A model generated the notes under the pieces. It did not search any database and was not told the DNA's origin. It saw only the letters and a program-made list of their open reading frames with translations. This document shows positions 1-7,905 of a stretch of DNA of 34,973 bases, one piece after another. How positions within the stretch are numbered: the first letter of the stretch is position 1; each line of letters opens with the position of its first letter. Source of the DNA: Candidatus Nomurabacteria bacterium RIFCSPHIGHO2_01_FULL_41_71 (lineage in GTDB: Bacteria; Patescibacteriota; Minisyncoccia; Phycocordibacterales; UBA9973); the NCBI GenBank assembly GCA_001785355.1, contig MFTQ01000010.1, positions 1-34,973 on the forward strand, read 5' to 3'. The translations under genes were made by a program, and so were the position numbers.

Positions 1-357
1 ACCGGAGCCGATTCTCTCAACGCCCCAAGCGTTCTCAAGCTCGGCATCCACCGCGTAGACCGTTCCGTCTAATTCAACGGCGGTTATATTTGGATTGTTC
101 AATAATCCCTGTATCGCTGCCTCTGGAACGCTCGCGGCTACGGCAGGAACAATCGTATAACTAAATCTCACTGTTCCTCCGGCGCGCTCAACAATTGCGC
201 GTTCGGCAACGCCGGGGGTTTTATCAAAACTGACAAAAACATCAATTTTATTGTTGCTTGCCGCTTGAACTTGTGAGTTTGTCGGTCCAATTACTCCGAC
301 AGCCGCCATGCTAAATACAACACCTAAAATAAACGAATACGATAGAATTTTTTTCAT
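1..357 (-). CDS. Subtilisin-like (S8) serine protease precursor, N-terminal part only
   Basis: The minus-strand frame from the ATG at 357 stays open for 119 codons to the window edge, so the C-terminal part with the catalytic domain is outside. It begins with a signal peptide (MKKILSYSF, hydrophobic core, cleavage near VQA about residue 32). Next comes a region like the inhibitor I9 propeptide of subtilases (VFVSFDKTPGVAERAIVERA, later NPNITAVELDG), and it ends with NAWGVERIGSG, which resembles the first strand of mature S8 proteases. Known of the family: the propeptide folds and inhibits the protease until secretion. The catalytic Asp/His/Ser are not visible here, so activity is inferred. 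A GGTT tandem repeat lies about 100 bp upstream. Confidence 0.75.
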   Translation of the reverse strand, partial: MKKILSYSFILGVVFSMAAVGVIGPTNSQVQAASNNKIDVFVSFDKTPGVAERAIVERAGGTVRFSYTIVPAVAASVPEAAIQGLLNNPNITAVELDGTVYAVDAELENAWGVERIGSG

Positions 358-704
358 AGAATTAACCTTTGTTATTTAATAATTATTGTTAATAGGCCTT
401 TGTACTTTTAATATATCAAATTCTACAAATCGCGCAATAGCAAAAAGACGGTTGGTTGGTTGGTTGGTTGGTTGGTTTGCGCCGTTTATTGTATGACGTT
501 AGAACCTCTTTGTTAATACCCAATGTGTGTTCTGGATTAAGAGTCGTTGAATTGTGGTAATGGTTGAGGGATACAAGAGTCCTCTCTAATGAAAGAATAC
601 TCTATCCACAATAGAATTACCAATCCCAATAGAACCCCCTCTTACACCTCACTCTCTAGGATGTTAACAAAGTTAATGACGTTAAAAGAAATAAAAAAAT
701 AGCT
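358..704. other. Intergenic stretch without a recognisable gene
   Basis: About 350 bp between the protease start and a DUF4177-like fragment. It holds the (GGTT)7 tract at 450-477 and AT-rich sequence before the protease start. No open frame with recognisable content, no strong promoter and no RNA gene were seen. Confidence 0.5.
450..477. repeat. Tetranucleotide tandem repeat (GGTT)x7
   Basis: Seven perfect GGTT units. The tract lies roughly 93-120 bp upstream of the start codon of the secreted protease, that is, (AACC)7 in the direction of that gene. Short tandem repeats of this kind are prone to slipped-strand length change; an effect on expression is only a possibility. Confidence 0.95.
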
Positions 705-869
705 GTGCCTTTGAGTACTCAAAGAATGGAAGAAATTTTTAATGAACTAGGAAGACAGGGCTGGAGTCTGTGTGAGACGGTTCCACTTGTCACTAATGTT
801 GCTCATGCTTTTCGTTATGGTACTCGGACTACAGCAGTTCAGTTTATTTTCCAGCGAGCGATTTTGTGA
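705..869 (+). pseudogene. DUF4177-like short reading frame, probable remnant
   Basis: A frame ending in TGA at 867-869 encodes RMEEIFNELGRQGWSLCET followed by AVQFIFQRAIL. This matches the general pattern of DUF4177 proteins (LNELG-x-GWELVS, then a final strand FxFKR). The usual N-terminal strand with its ATG is missing. A GTG at 705 gives 54 residues, an ATG at 726 gives 47, and neither has a convincing Shine-Dalgarno site. It could be a decayed gene or a very short real one. DUF4177 has no established function. The assignment rests on pattern memory only. Confidence 0.4.
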
Positions 870-1039
870 ATCCTCATCTTTCAACTTAATAGTGCTTTAC
901 GAGTTTATATAGTAAATTCCATAGAACTGTGTTTTGGATTAACATCTACATATAACAACTAGGATAGAATATGTACTCAAATTGCCCTGCGGGTTTCTAC
1001 GATCACATAAATATGTGCTAGGCAAGACCTAGCACATAC
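870..1039. other. Intergenic stretch, only a terminator-like hairpin
   Basis: No gene seen between the DUF4177-like remnant and the thioredoxin-like gene. The only structure noticed is the hairpin at 1012-1038. Confidence 0.5.
1012..1038 (-). terminator. Hairpin at the end of the DUF378-GT2-thioredoxin operon
   Basis: An 11-bp perfect stem (TATGTGCTAGG / CCTAGCACATA) with a 5-nt loop sits directly after the stop codon of the thioredoxin-like gene. The downstream T-run on the minus strand is poor, so termination efficiency is uncertain. Confidence 0.55.
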
Positions 1040-1693
1040 CTACAATTCAAAAGACTTAGTCACTTTTGCTTCCAGTTCTTCAATCCCGTGAAATCCAGTC
1101 ATGACATCATCATCCACCACCATAGCCGGCAGTTTGGTATCTTTTATCTTATATATATTTATCATTGCGTCCACGGCGGAGAGACCAATCGAAAAATCAA
1201 ATGAATATACACGCAACTCTCTATATTTATCCCGTAAAAGAGAAAGCGTCAAGGCTTGTCGTTCACACTCACCGCAATATTCACGGTTCGTGTAAAAATA
1301 AAGTATAAAAGCGGCTTTGGTTCCGCAACGGGCGGAAATTTTCTTCTGAAGCAGGTAATCTTTGATTTCCAAAAGAGAATAATACTTTTTCAGATAGGCG
1401 ACTTCGTCGTCGTTGCCCAGATTGCTCTCGCCCCATTCCAACTTTCGGCCAAGTTCGTCTAATTCGTCGGACAGGGCCAGACCAGAGGTATTCTTGCAAG
1501 AAAGTTCCGAAAGCAGGGAAAATTCCGTTTCCGAAGAAAGAATATTGATGGCAATCTGATCTTGGATGGATTTTAGTTCCGCTATTTTTCTGCTTCCGAA
1601 ATAATTGCTCAAATATACAGCTGTCATAAAAAGAAAAACAGTGATAAAAAAAACAATTATATATTTTTTCCAATCAAGTAATCCGGAATTCAT
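1040..1693 (-). CDS. Membrane-anchored thioredoxin-like protein with a CGEC motif
   Basis: 217 residues. One N-terminal transmembrane segment (about residues 10-30) is followed by a charged, probably helical stretch (35-120) and a thioredoxin-like C-terminal half. The strand ILYFYTNREYCGECERQ carries a CxxC pair at Cys140/Cys143, and KLPAM near residue 189 looks like the cis-proline loop. Two further cysteines (66, 123) may form a second pair. The topology places the domain outside the membrane, so a disulfide or thiol role on envelope proteins is inferred. It is last in a probable three-gene operon, 31 bp behind the glycosyltransferase. I do not recognise a named family, and the substrate is unknown. 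Confidence 0.65.
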   Translation of the reverse strand: MNSGLLDWKKYIIVFFITVFLFMTAVYLSNYFGSRKIAELKSIQDQIAINILSSETEFSLLSELSCKNTSGLALSDELDELGRKLEWGESNLGNDDEVAYLKKYYSLLEIKDYLLQKKISARCGTKAAFILYFYTNREYCGECERQALTLSLLRDKYRELRVYSFDFSIGLSAVDAMINIYKIKDTKLPAMVVDDDVMTGFHGIEELEAKVTKSFEL

Positions 1694-1724
1694 GATTCGT
1701 AATTCATGGTTTCTAATTTATCTT

Positions 1725-2969
1725 CTATTTCCAAACCGGCACCACTGAAAAAATAGTGTTCCAAACGGCTTTCAATATCCAAAAAGGGGCAATCAAAGCA
1801 AAAATGGGGAAATAATAAAGCATTTCCGGAGAAAATTTCCATCTGTCTTCAGATATCTTTCTGCCGAAAAGTATGGAAAAAAGCACAATAAAATATATTA
1901 TTGCCATCAAAAAAAACGGGGTCTTGGCGCTAAAAAAATACGGATCAAAAGCGCCAGTCATTGCTGATAAATTCAATCCCGCCGTCTGAAAATAAATAAA
2001 TTTGGAATGCAGAAAGGCGCCGACATTGTATATTATTTTCCCGAACAAAAACCCCACGGCAATCACGGAAATGATGCCGGTGGGCAAAGTGAAAAAAGCA
2101 AAATTCCCGTATCGTTTCTTAAAAATAACATCTCGATAATCAATGGTGTTATTTATAAATCCATATATCCAGCGCAATCTCTGGCGAAAAAGTTTCTCCA
2201 AAGTGGAAGGGGAAGACGTATAAACATATGCGTCGTGGCAATGCCCGATTTTATAATAATTTTTTTGCATTCTATAAGCAATCTCCATGTCCTCGGTATT
2301 GTGCGCGTGGCGATAAGGACCCAAATCATCAAATACCTTCTTGCGAAATATGGTAAGCGGTCCGGGAGTGACATTGATGGCTCCCATGAATCCAAACATC
2401 TTCTTCATATATACACCCATGTAATACTCTACGGTTTGGATATTTTGAATGAAATTCTTCGGATTATAAATAGTAACTGAAGGCGCTACCGCCATAAGCG
2501 AAGCATCTTCTTCAAAATAACTCATAATCCGAACCAGAGACTCCGGGTGGGCGATAGAATCGGCATCCAGGCATCCGAAAAATTCCGTCTCGGTATGCTC
2601 CAGTCCCAAGTTAAGCGCGGTATGTTTACCTCCATTTTCTTTTCTGAAAAGCTTTATATTGGAATAATGCGAAAACCGACACAAGGCCCGCCAAGTGCCG
2701 TCCGTCGATCCGTCATCCACAAGAAATATTTTGAGTTTTTCTTTCGGATAATTGATACCAAGCAGAGATCTCACTGTTTTATAAATAGTTCTTTCTTCAT
2801 TATAAGCGGGCACAATCACGGTCACAAACGGATATTTGGAAAGAACGGTTCCGCCTCTGCGAACCGTTAACCCCCCTCTATTTTCCAGAAAAGTCACAAA
2901 TAAAAAAACCTGCACATACACGGACAAAAAGACAAATATCTGAAACACAAAGACGGGGATGTTTTCCAT
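1725..2969 (-). CDS. Membrane glycosyltransferase, family 2 (processive BcsA/IcaA-like)
   Basis: 414 residues with an N-terminal membrane segment (5-28) and two or three C-terminal ones (about 288-320, 350-370, 385-410). Family 2 motifs are in order: VPAYNEE (53-59), VDDGSTD (84-90), DAD (135-137), TED (225-227) and QRLRW (263-267). The last three are the D,D,D,QxxRW signature of processive polysaccharide synthases such as cellulose, poly-GlcNAc and hyaluronan synthases. It therefore probably makes a cell-surface polysaccharide or glycolipid on the cytoplasmic side of the membrane from a nucleotide sugar; which sugar cannot be told. It lies between the DUF378 and thioredoxin-like genes with short gaps, consistent with one operon. 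Confidence 0.88.
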   Translation of the reverse strand: MENIPVFVFQIFVFLSVYVQVFLFVTFLENRGGLTVRRGGTVLSKYPFVTVIVPAYNEERTIYKTVRSLLGINYPKEKLKIFLVDDGSTDGTWRALCRFSHYSNIKLFRKENGGKHTALNLGLEHTETEFFGCLDADSIAHPESLVRIMSYFEEDASLMAVAPSVTIYNPKNFIQNIQTVEYYMGVYMKKMFGFMGAINVTPGPLTIFRKKVFDDLGPYRHAHNTEDMEIAYRMQKNYYKIGHCHDAYVYTSSPSTLEKLFRQRLRWIYGFINNTIDYRDVIFKKRYGNFAFFTLPTGIISVIAVGFLFGKIIYNVGAFLHSKFIYFQTAGLNLSAMTGAFDPYFFSAKTPFFLMAIIYFIVLFSILFGRKISEDRWKFSPEMLYYFPIFALIAPFWILKAVWNTIFSVVPVWK

Positions 2970-3012
2970 AAGACATCCGAATCATATCATTCTCGAATCA
3001 AAAAACCAAGCT

Positions 3013-3333
3013 TTACTGAACGCTTCCCTGCGCCTTCTCGTCCATACAGACGGTACACACTCCGTCTTTGCACCCTCTGCATCTGCCCCAATGAGACATA
3101 AATATTTTTTTAACAGCGGCAACTCCGACCAATATATATACGATAGACTCAAGAACCGGCACGGAGCCAAGAAGCATATTGATCACATTCCAAGATTCCA
3201 TGCTTCCCAAAAGCGCGCCAAGGCCCACCAGACCCCAGTTCAAGCCTCCCACAATAAGTAAAACTTTGCCGACCCAAAAAATTCCGCCCATACCTCTGCT
3301 TCCATGACCACAACCACAATTTGAATGACACAT
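3013..3333 (-). CDS. DUF378 small membrane protein with Cys-rich tails
   Basis: 106 residues. The core WVGKVLLIVGGLNWGLVGLG and the later VLESIVYILVGVAAV match DUF378, a two-helix membrane family of unknown function. Both tails are unusual: the N-terminus reads MCHSNCGCGHGSRG and the C-terminus CRGCKDGVCTVC, giving Cys/His clusters that could bind metal. First gene of the probable DUF378-glycosyltransferase-thioredoxin operon. The promoter at 3363-3392 puts the start of transcription about 23 nt upstream of the ATG, and no Shine-Dalgarno site is seen. Confidence 0.8.
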   Translation of the reverse strand: MCHSNCGCGHGSRGMGGIFWVGKVLLIVGGLNWGLVGLGALLGSMESWNVINMLLGSVPVLESIVYILVGVAAVKKIFMSHWGRCRGCKDGVCTVCMDEKAQGSVQ

Positions 3334-3362
3334 AATTTTTAAAGTTTAATGTTAATACATCA

Positions 3363-3392
3363 ATTATATATTTACAATCAAGAAAATTGCAA
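3363..3392 (-). promoter_or_regulatory. Promoter of the DUF378 operon
   Basis: Minus strand: TTGCAA (3392-3387), 18-bp spacer, TATAAT (3368-3363). The -35 hexamer is self-complementary and is also used by the divergent promoter of the DsbA-like gene. Confidence 0.7.
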
Positions 3393-3415
3393 GTCGTGGA
3401 AAATACCTGTATAAT
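3387..3415 (+). promoter_or_regulatory. Promoter of the DsbA-like gene
   Basis: TTGCAA (3387-3392), 17-bp spacer, TATAAT (3410-3415). The expected first transcribed base is at or just before 3423, the ATG, so the mRNA is predicted to be leaderless. Confidence 0.75.
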
Positions 3416-3422
3416 GTCCACC

Positions 3423-4112
3423 ATGCAAAACAATAAACAAATGGCAGGCGCGATTATCCTGGCGGGAGTAATCATCGCCGGAGCAATTTTGTTGAAAGGC
3501 AATACTATCCGTCCCCCCGGGGGGCAAGCAGAAAATTTCGGAAATTCAGGCAATCCACCGGAAATAAATATACGGGCGGTATCGGAAAAAGATCATATTT
3601 GGGGAGATAAAAACGCAAAAGTGGTGGTGGTAGAATATTCAGATACGGAATGTCCTTTTTGTAAAATTTTCCATGCGACTATGCACCGAATAGTGGAAGA
3701 AAACAAAGGCAAAGTGGCTTGGGTCTATAGGCATTATCCTATCCCCGAACTCCATTCTAAAGCACCTCGACAAGCCGAAGCGACCGAATGCGCCTATGAG
3801 CAAGGCGGAAATGACGCTTTTTGGAAATATATAGACAGAATTTTTGTCATTACTCCTTCCAACAACGGTCTCCCGGATGAAGAATTAACCAATATAGCGG
3901 AATATTTGGGATTTAACACTTCTTCTTTTTATACTTGCCTTGAAAGCGGAAAATATAAAAATAAAGTGGAAAGCGACATCGCCGACGGAAAACAAGCCAA
4001 AGTGAACGGCACTCCTTCGTCTTATATATTGGTAAACGGCAAAGTGGTGGATCTCATCCCCGGAGCACAACCATATGAAACGGTGATAGAGAAGTTGAAC
4101 GCAATAAAATAA
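3423..4112 (+). CDS. DsbA-family thiol:disulfide oxidoreductase, membrane-anchored
   Basis: 229 residues from the ATG at 3423. Earlier in-frame starts lie inside the promoter, so they are excluded. An N-terminal hydrophobic anchor (about 8-25) precedes a thioredoxin fold with VVEYSDTECPFCKIFH. The CPFC active site is at Cys77/Cys80, the cis-proline loop reads VNGTPSSYIL, and the helical insertion is that of DsbA_4/thioredoxin_4 proteins. A second cysteine pair (ATECAYEQ and YTCLES) could form a structural disulfide. Known of the family: it introduces or shuffles disulfide bonds in exported proteins. Together with the divergent thioredoxin-like gene it suggests an envelope redox system; a DsbB or VKOR partner is not in the window. 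Confidence 0.85.
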   Translation: MQNNKQMAGAIILAGVIIAGAILLKGNTIRPPGGQAENFGNSGNPPEINIRAVSEKDHIWGDKNAKVVVVEYSDTECPFCKIFHATMHRIVEENKGKVAWVYRHYPIPELHSKAPRQAEATECAYEQGGNDAFWKYIDRIFVITPSNNGLPDEELTNIAEYLGFNTSSFYTCLESGKYKNKVESDIADGKQAKVNGTPSSYILVNGKVVDLIPGAQPYETVIEKLNAIK

Positions 4113-4164
4113 AAAAAATAATATTCACTCTTACACATCTTATTAAAATCAAAATTAGTAAATA

Positions 4165-4202
4165 ATTACCACAATAGACACGGCCGTTGTTATTATGGTA
4201 AT
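4165..4202. repeat. 38-bp palindrome A-up (centre CGGCCG), upstream of wHTH/Cas2-like gene A
   Basis: Imperfect palindrome with outer arms ATTACC / GGTAAT. It is about 33/38 identical to the copy at 4802-4839 downstream of the same gene. An extended -10 (TGGTAATAT, 4196-4204) overlaps its right arm and ends 6 nt before the ATG, so a protein bound here would block the gene's own promoter. Confidence 0.9.
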
Positions 4203-4210
4203 ATAACAAT

Positions 4211-4771
4211 ATGCGTTTAATTGACCAAGAATCAAATTCCGGAAAAATAATCCGCGCTCTCGGATATGGAATGGGTATATCTGTAGCTTTATCTAATAGG
4301 GGGACAAGTTATAAAATGACAAAAATGTTAGTTAAAGAAATTTTTGGTTTAAATAAAAAACCCGAAAATTATTCTAGATATTTTTCTAAATTAAGAAAAC
4401 AAAAACTTTTATACATTAAAAAGATTGGGGGTGATCATATTGTATCTCTTACAGAGAGGGGTGAGGAAATTTTGTTAAGATTTAATTACGAAAATTTAGA
4501 AATAAAAGAAAGAAAAATATGGGATAGAAATTTTCGTATGGTTATTTTTGATATTCCAGAGACTAAAAGAAATGCTAGGGACTCACTGCGAGAAAAAATG
4601 AAAGAGTTGGGTTTGGTAAAGTTCAACGATAGTGTTTGGGTATACCCGTATCCCTGCCAAAAAGAAATTGATTTTGTCGCCAATTATTGGAAGATAGGAA
4701 AGTATGTACATTTCGCTTTGGTCAGAGACATCACAAATAAAGATTATTTAGAAAAATATTTCAATTTATAA
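4211..4771 (+). CDS. wHTH protein with PaaX/Cas2-like domain (copy A)
   Basis: 186 residues. The N-terminal half (about 30-95) looks like a winged helix (SRYFSKLRKQKLLYIKKIGG, then HIVSLTERGEEILL). The C-terminal part (about 103-186) is a Cas2-like ferredoxin fold as in the central domain of PaaX regulators: WDRNFRMVIFDIPE with the Cas2-type Asp, then LGLVKFNDSVWVYPYPC. Such proteins are often labelled Cas2 or PaaX-like in Candidate Phyla Radiation genomes, but no cas1 or CRISPR array is near. The gene sits between two near-identical 38-bp palindromes. Most likely a DNA-binding autoregulator; nuclease or recombinase activity is possible but unproven. Paralogues: 14915-15520 and 27141-27731. 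Confidence 0.8.
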   Translation: MRLIDQESNSGKIIRALGYGMGISVALSNRGTSYKMTKMLVKEIFGLNKKPENYSRYFSKLRKQKLLYIKKIGGDHIVSLTERGEEILLRFNYENLEIKERKIWDRNFRMVIFDIPETKRNARDSLREKMKELGLVKFNDSVWVYPYPCQKEIDFVANYWKIGKYVHFALVRDITNKDYLEKYFNL

Positions 4772-4801
4772 ACCATTTTATGTCTTTATCATTATTTTTT
4801 T

Positions 4802-4839
4802 ATTACCATAATAACCACGGCCGTGATTATTATGGTAAT
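4802..4839. repeat. 38-bp palindrome A-down (centre CGGCCG)
   Basis: Near-perfect palindrome, with one mismatched pair out of 19, starting 30 bp after the stop codon of copy A. Same length, centre and outer arms as A-up. It may also act as a transcription terminator hairpin. Confidence 0.92.
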
Positions 4840-4878
4840 TTCAATTTAATTAGTATAGTACTTGCTTTTTTGTGACTA

Positions 4879-4923
4879 AAAAACTACTTTGACTATTTGT
4901 TTCCTTTAGTCAAAGTAGTTTTT
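4879..4923 (-). terminator. Intrinsic terminator of the rpoB-rpoC-dnaG-rpoD unit, overlapping the rpoD stop
   Basis: 17-bp perfect stem (4879-4895 with 4907-4923), 11-nt loop, T-run on the minus strand. The 5' arm covers the last codons of rpoD (Lys-Asn-Tyr-Phe-Asp-stop). The flanking A/T runs make it plausible in both directions, so it could also stop transcription from copy A. Confidence 0.85.
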
Positions 4924-6090
4924 CAGTCTTGAAATTTTATCGTGCTGACGAAGCTTTTCATGCACTTTTGCCTCGATTTGACGGATTCGTTCCCGAGTAA
5001 CTCCGAACTCTTCGCCCACCCGCTCCAGGGTATGCTGAATGCCATCGATAAGTCCATAGCGCATCTCCAAAATTTTACGCTCTTTGGAATTAAGCTCATC
5101 CAAAACTTCTTTGATTTGATCGGAAAGAATACGCCTCGAGGATTCTTGATCCGGACGCAGAATCTTGTCGTCGGGAATGAAATTCTCCAAAGTTGATTTA
5201 TCGTCATCGTCTCCGACCGGAGACTCGAGCGAAACCGTTTCCTGGGAAATATTTTCAATCACATGAATTTTCTCCACCGGAATACCCATTTCGGTGGCAA
5301 TCTCTTCCGCCAGAGGTTCGCGTCCCAAATCTTGAGAGAGCCTGCGATGCACTTGCTTGTATTTGGAAATAGTCTCCACCATATGCACCGGAATACGAAT
5401 GGTTCTCGACTGGTCCGCCAAGGCGCGGGTAATAGACTGACGAATCCACCAAGTGGCGTAAGTGGAAAATTTATATCCCTTAGTCCAATCAAATTTTTCC
5501 ACCGCCTTAAAAAGACCTAGATTTCCTTCTTGGATAAGATCAAGCAAAGTCAGATTCGCGGAGCGACCGACATATTTTTTGGCAATAGAGACTACAAGAC
5601 GCAAGTTGGCTCGAGCAAGCAGATTGGTCGCTTCTATATCCCCTTTTTCTATTCTTTTGGCCAGTTCTCTTTCTTCGCTCGCATGGATCAGCGGATACTG
5701 CCCTATCTCTTTGAGATACATCTGGATCGAATCATACATGCCGGACTTGTTCAAATCCTTATCCGAGATATCCACATCTAGATTGAGCAGATTTCCTCCC
5801 TCCAACACATCAATGCCGGAAGTGGCGAATTTCTCATACAGCTCGTCCAGAAACAAAATATTATTTTCGATATCCGGGATAGTTTTTAAAATTTCATCAT
5901 AGGTAATAAACCCCCTTTTTCTTCCTTTTTCGACAAGGGTGGCCGCAAAGCGTTCTAGGGATTCCTGTTTTTTCTCCGAGACGGTCAGCCTTTTCGCAAA
6001 CTTTTTCGCCTTGACGGCTTTTTTTTGTTTCGTCCGACGTTTTAACTTTTTTGATAATTTAGGCTTTTTATTTTTTTTCTTCTTTTTCAT
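4906..6090 (-). CDS. rpoD: Primary RNA polymerase sigma factor (sigma-70, RpoD)
   Basis: 394 residues. A very Lys-rich N-terminus (1-40) is followed by a region 1.1-like segment (45-100). Region 1.2 reads [14 protein letters not shown]. Region 2 reads [15 protein letters not shown], then [33 protein letters not shown] and [18 protein letters not shown]. Region 3 and the region 4 helix-turn-helix follow ([20 protein letters not shown]). It is the group 1 factor that directs RNA polymerase to housekeeping promoters, matching the TTGACA/TATAAT boxes seen in this window. It starts 9 bp after the dnaG stop, so the two are co-transcribed. Confidence 0.97.
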   Translation of the reverse strand: MKKKKKNKKPKLSKKLKRRTKQKKAVKAKKFAKRLTVSEKKQESLERFAATLVEKGRKRGFITYDEILKTIPDIENNILFLDELYEKFATSGIDVLEGGNLLNLDVDISDKDLNKSGMYDSIQMYLKEIGQYPLIHASEERELAKRIEKGDIEATNLLARANLRLVVSIAKKYVGRSANLTLLDLIQEGNLGLFKAVEKFDWTKGYKFSTYATWWIRQSITRALADQSRTIRIPVHMVETISKYKQVHRRLSQDLGREPLAEEIATEMGIPVEKIHVIENISQETVSLESPVGDDDDKSTLENFIPDDKILRPDQESSRRILSDQIKEVLDELNSKERKILEMRYGLIDGIQHTLERVGEEFGVTRERIRQIEAKVHEKLRQHDKISRLKNYFD

Positions 6091-6099
6091 AATTTTATT

Positions 6100-7872
6100 T
6101 TATTTTTTTAAACGACCGCTTTTAATATTTTGTATTTTCTGATTTATTTCGGCTATCTCTTTTAAAATTTCGCTTGATTTATCCGCTTCCCCCGCGCTCT
6201 CAACCAGACCAAGTTCCCGCATTTTTGTTTCCAGTTTTTCCTTTAAACATTCCACTTGCAGGTGAAGCAGCATTTCTTCCAAATCTTTGTCAAAGGGAGC
6301 GCTTCCGTAAAAAACTTCGGCTTCAAAAATCAGGTTTTCCTTTTCCTTCCCGTAAGTTTCCAAAAGCTCTTCCGGTTTCCTGCCTAAAACTTCGGAAATT
6401 TCCAGAAGTATTCGATCCGTATCTGTCTTTTCTTCGGGTAGACTTTTCTGCCAGAAAACAACCCCCAGTAATCTGCGTATTATATAATCTTGGCGTCGCA
6501 TTATGCCGGAATCCGGAGAAGCAATTCCCGATTCAGATTCTCCGTGTTTCTCCCCCATCATCCGATCCTTTTCTATTTTTTTTAAATCTTCCTCCAGGGC
6601 GGAAAGAGGCACGGAAGCGAGATCGCTTATTTTTTTAAGGAAATAGGATTTTTCGATAGCACTCGAAAGAGAATCCACATAAGGCAAGATTTTTTCTTTG
6701 ATGATTCGACCGGCTTTACGCATATCTCCGCCGGCATCTTTCAAAGCTCCATTCAGCAAGAATTCAATCAAGTGTTTTGAGTTTTTTATCGCTTCTTTCC
6801 AAGACGGCGCGCCATCCCTGGATATCAGATCGGCTGGATCGGACCCTTCCGGAAGATTTGCCACTTTCACGTCCATGCCAAGAGAAAGAGCGATCTTACC
6901 CGCTCGCGCGGTCGCGGTCATTCCCGCCTTATCCGAGTCAAAAGCCAGCACTAGATTGTCGGACAGGCGACGAATAAGCCCCAAATTCGATACTACATTT
7001 TCTTTGGATACTTCCGTATCAGAGAGAGCGGTTCCGCTTGTAGCTACGGTATTTCTGAACATGGCCTGATGCGACAATACCAAGTCCATCTGTCCTTCCA
7101 CCAGAATGGAAAAATTATTTTTTCTGATCGATTCCTTGGCCTTGTCTAGACCATAAAGCACGGAAGATTTTTTAAAAATAAGGGTTTCCGGAGAGTTTAA
7201 ATATTTTGCGCTTTTTCCATCGTCTTTAAAGATTCTTCCCGAAAAAGCAATCACTCTTCCGCCCGAATCGGAAATCGGGAATATGATTCTGTTGCGAAAA
7301 CGATCATAGAATCCCCCGGAGGATGAACCTTTCTCGCTTTTTTTTGTCAATCCGGCTTTTTCTATTTCGCTGTCGGAAAATCCTTTTTTTTTCAGATAAT
7401 CGTATAAATCCCTCCATTCTTCTTTTGCAAAACCGATTCTGAATTCCTTGACGCTCTGCTCCGCAAGTCCGCGCGATTTCAAATATTCCATTGCTTCCCG
7501 TTGATGAGACAAATTGTCGATAAAGCGCAAAGTAGCGGCCTCCATAACCAAGAGCAATTTTTCTTTTTCGTCTTTTTTCTCGACTGAATAATCGCCAAGC
7601 TTCACTCCCGCCCTATCCGCAAGCATTTTTAACGCTCCTTTGAAATCAAGTCCTTCAAAATTCTCCACAAAAGAAAAAATATCTCCGGAAGCTCCGCAAC
7701 CAAAGCAGTAATACGTGCCGCGATCCGGCGAAACAAAAAAAGACGGGGTCTTCTCATTGTGAAACGGGCATTTGGCTTTCAAATTCACACCCGCTTTATC
7801 CAACTTTATATAAGATGAAACCACGTCTTCGATGGAAAGCTTTTCTTTGATTTTCTGTACGGGTGAGCTCAT
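6100..7872 (-). CDS. dnaG: DNA primase
   Basis: 590 residues, close to the usual bacterial length. The N-terminal CHC2 zinc ribbon has Cys35, His38, Cys56 and Cys59 (KCPFHNEKTPSFF and YYCFGCGASGD). The catalytic core follows, with RFRNRIIFPISDSGGRVIAF and the TOPRIM motifs ILVEGQMDLV and LVLAFDSDKAG. The C-terminal part (about 430-590) is helical and should bind the replicative helicase. It makes RNA primers at the replication fork. It lies 33 bp behind rpoC and 9 bp before rpoD; the dnaG-rpoD pairing is classical, but the usual rpsU is absent. Confidence 0.96.
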   Translation of the reverse strand: MSSPVQKIKEKLSIEDVVSSYIKLDKAGVNLKAKCPFHNEKTPSFFVSPDRGTYYCFGCGASGDIFSFVENFEGLDFKGALKMLADRAGVKLGDYSVEKKDEKEKLLLVMEAATLRFIDNLSHQREAMEYLKSRGLAEQSVKEFRIGFAKEEWRDLYDYLKKKGFSDSEIEKAGLTKKSEKGSSSGGFYDRFRNRIIFPISDSGGRVIAFSGRIFKDDGKSAKYLNSPETLIFKKSSVLYGLDKAKESIRKNNFSILVEGQMDLVLSHQAMFRNTVATSGTALSDTEVSKENVVSNLGLIRRLSDNLVLAFDSDKAGMTATARAGKIALSLGMDVKVANLPEGSDPADLISRDGAPSWKEAIKNSKHLIEFLLNGALKDAGGDMRKAGRIIKEKILPYVDSLSSAIEKSYFLKKISDLASVPLSALEEDLKKIEKDRMMGEKHGESESGIASPDSGIMRRQDYIIRRLLGVVFWQKSLPEEKTDTDRILLEISEVLGRKPEELLETYGKEKENLIFEAEVFYGSAPFDKDLEEMLLHLQVECLKEKLETKMRELGLVESAGEADKSSEILKEIAEINQKIQNIKSGRLKK

Positions 7873-7905
7873 AAAAAATTATATTCGTACCGCTCATTAA
7901 TTTTT

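Noticed and set aside
3387-3422. Earlier start of the DsbA-like gene at TTG 3387 or ATG 3414
   Set aside because: Both lie within the -35/-10 boxes of its promoter.
4211-4771. CRISPR-Cas locus, because of the Cas2-like domain
   Set aside because: No cas1 or other cas gene and no regularly spaced repeats in the window; the winged helix plus Cas2-like domain fits the PaaX-type layout better.
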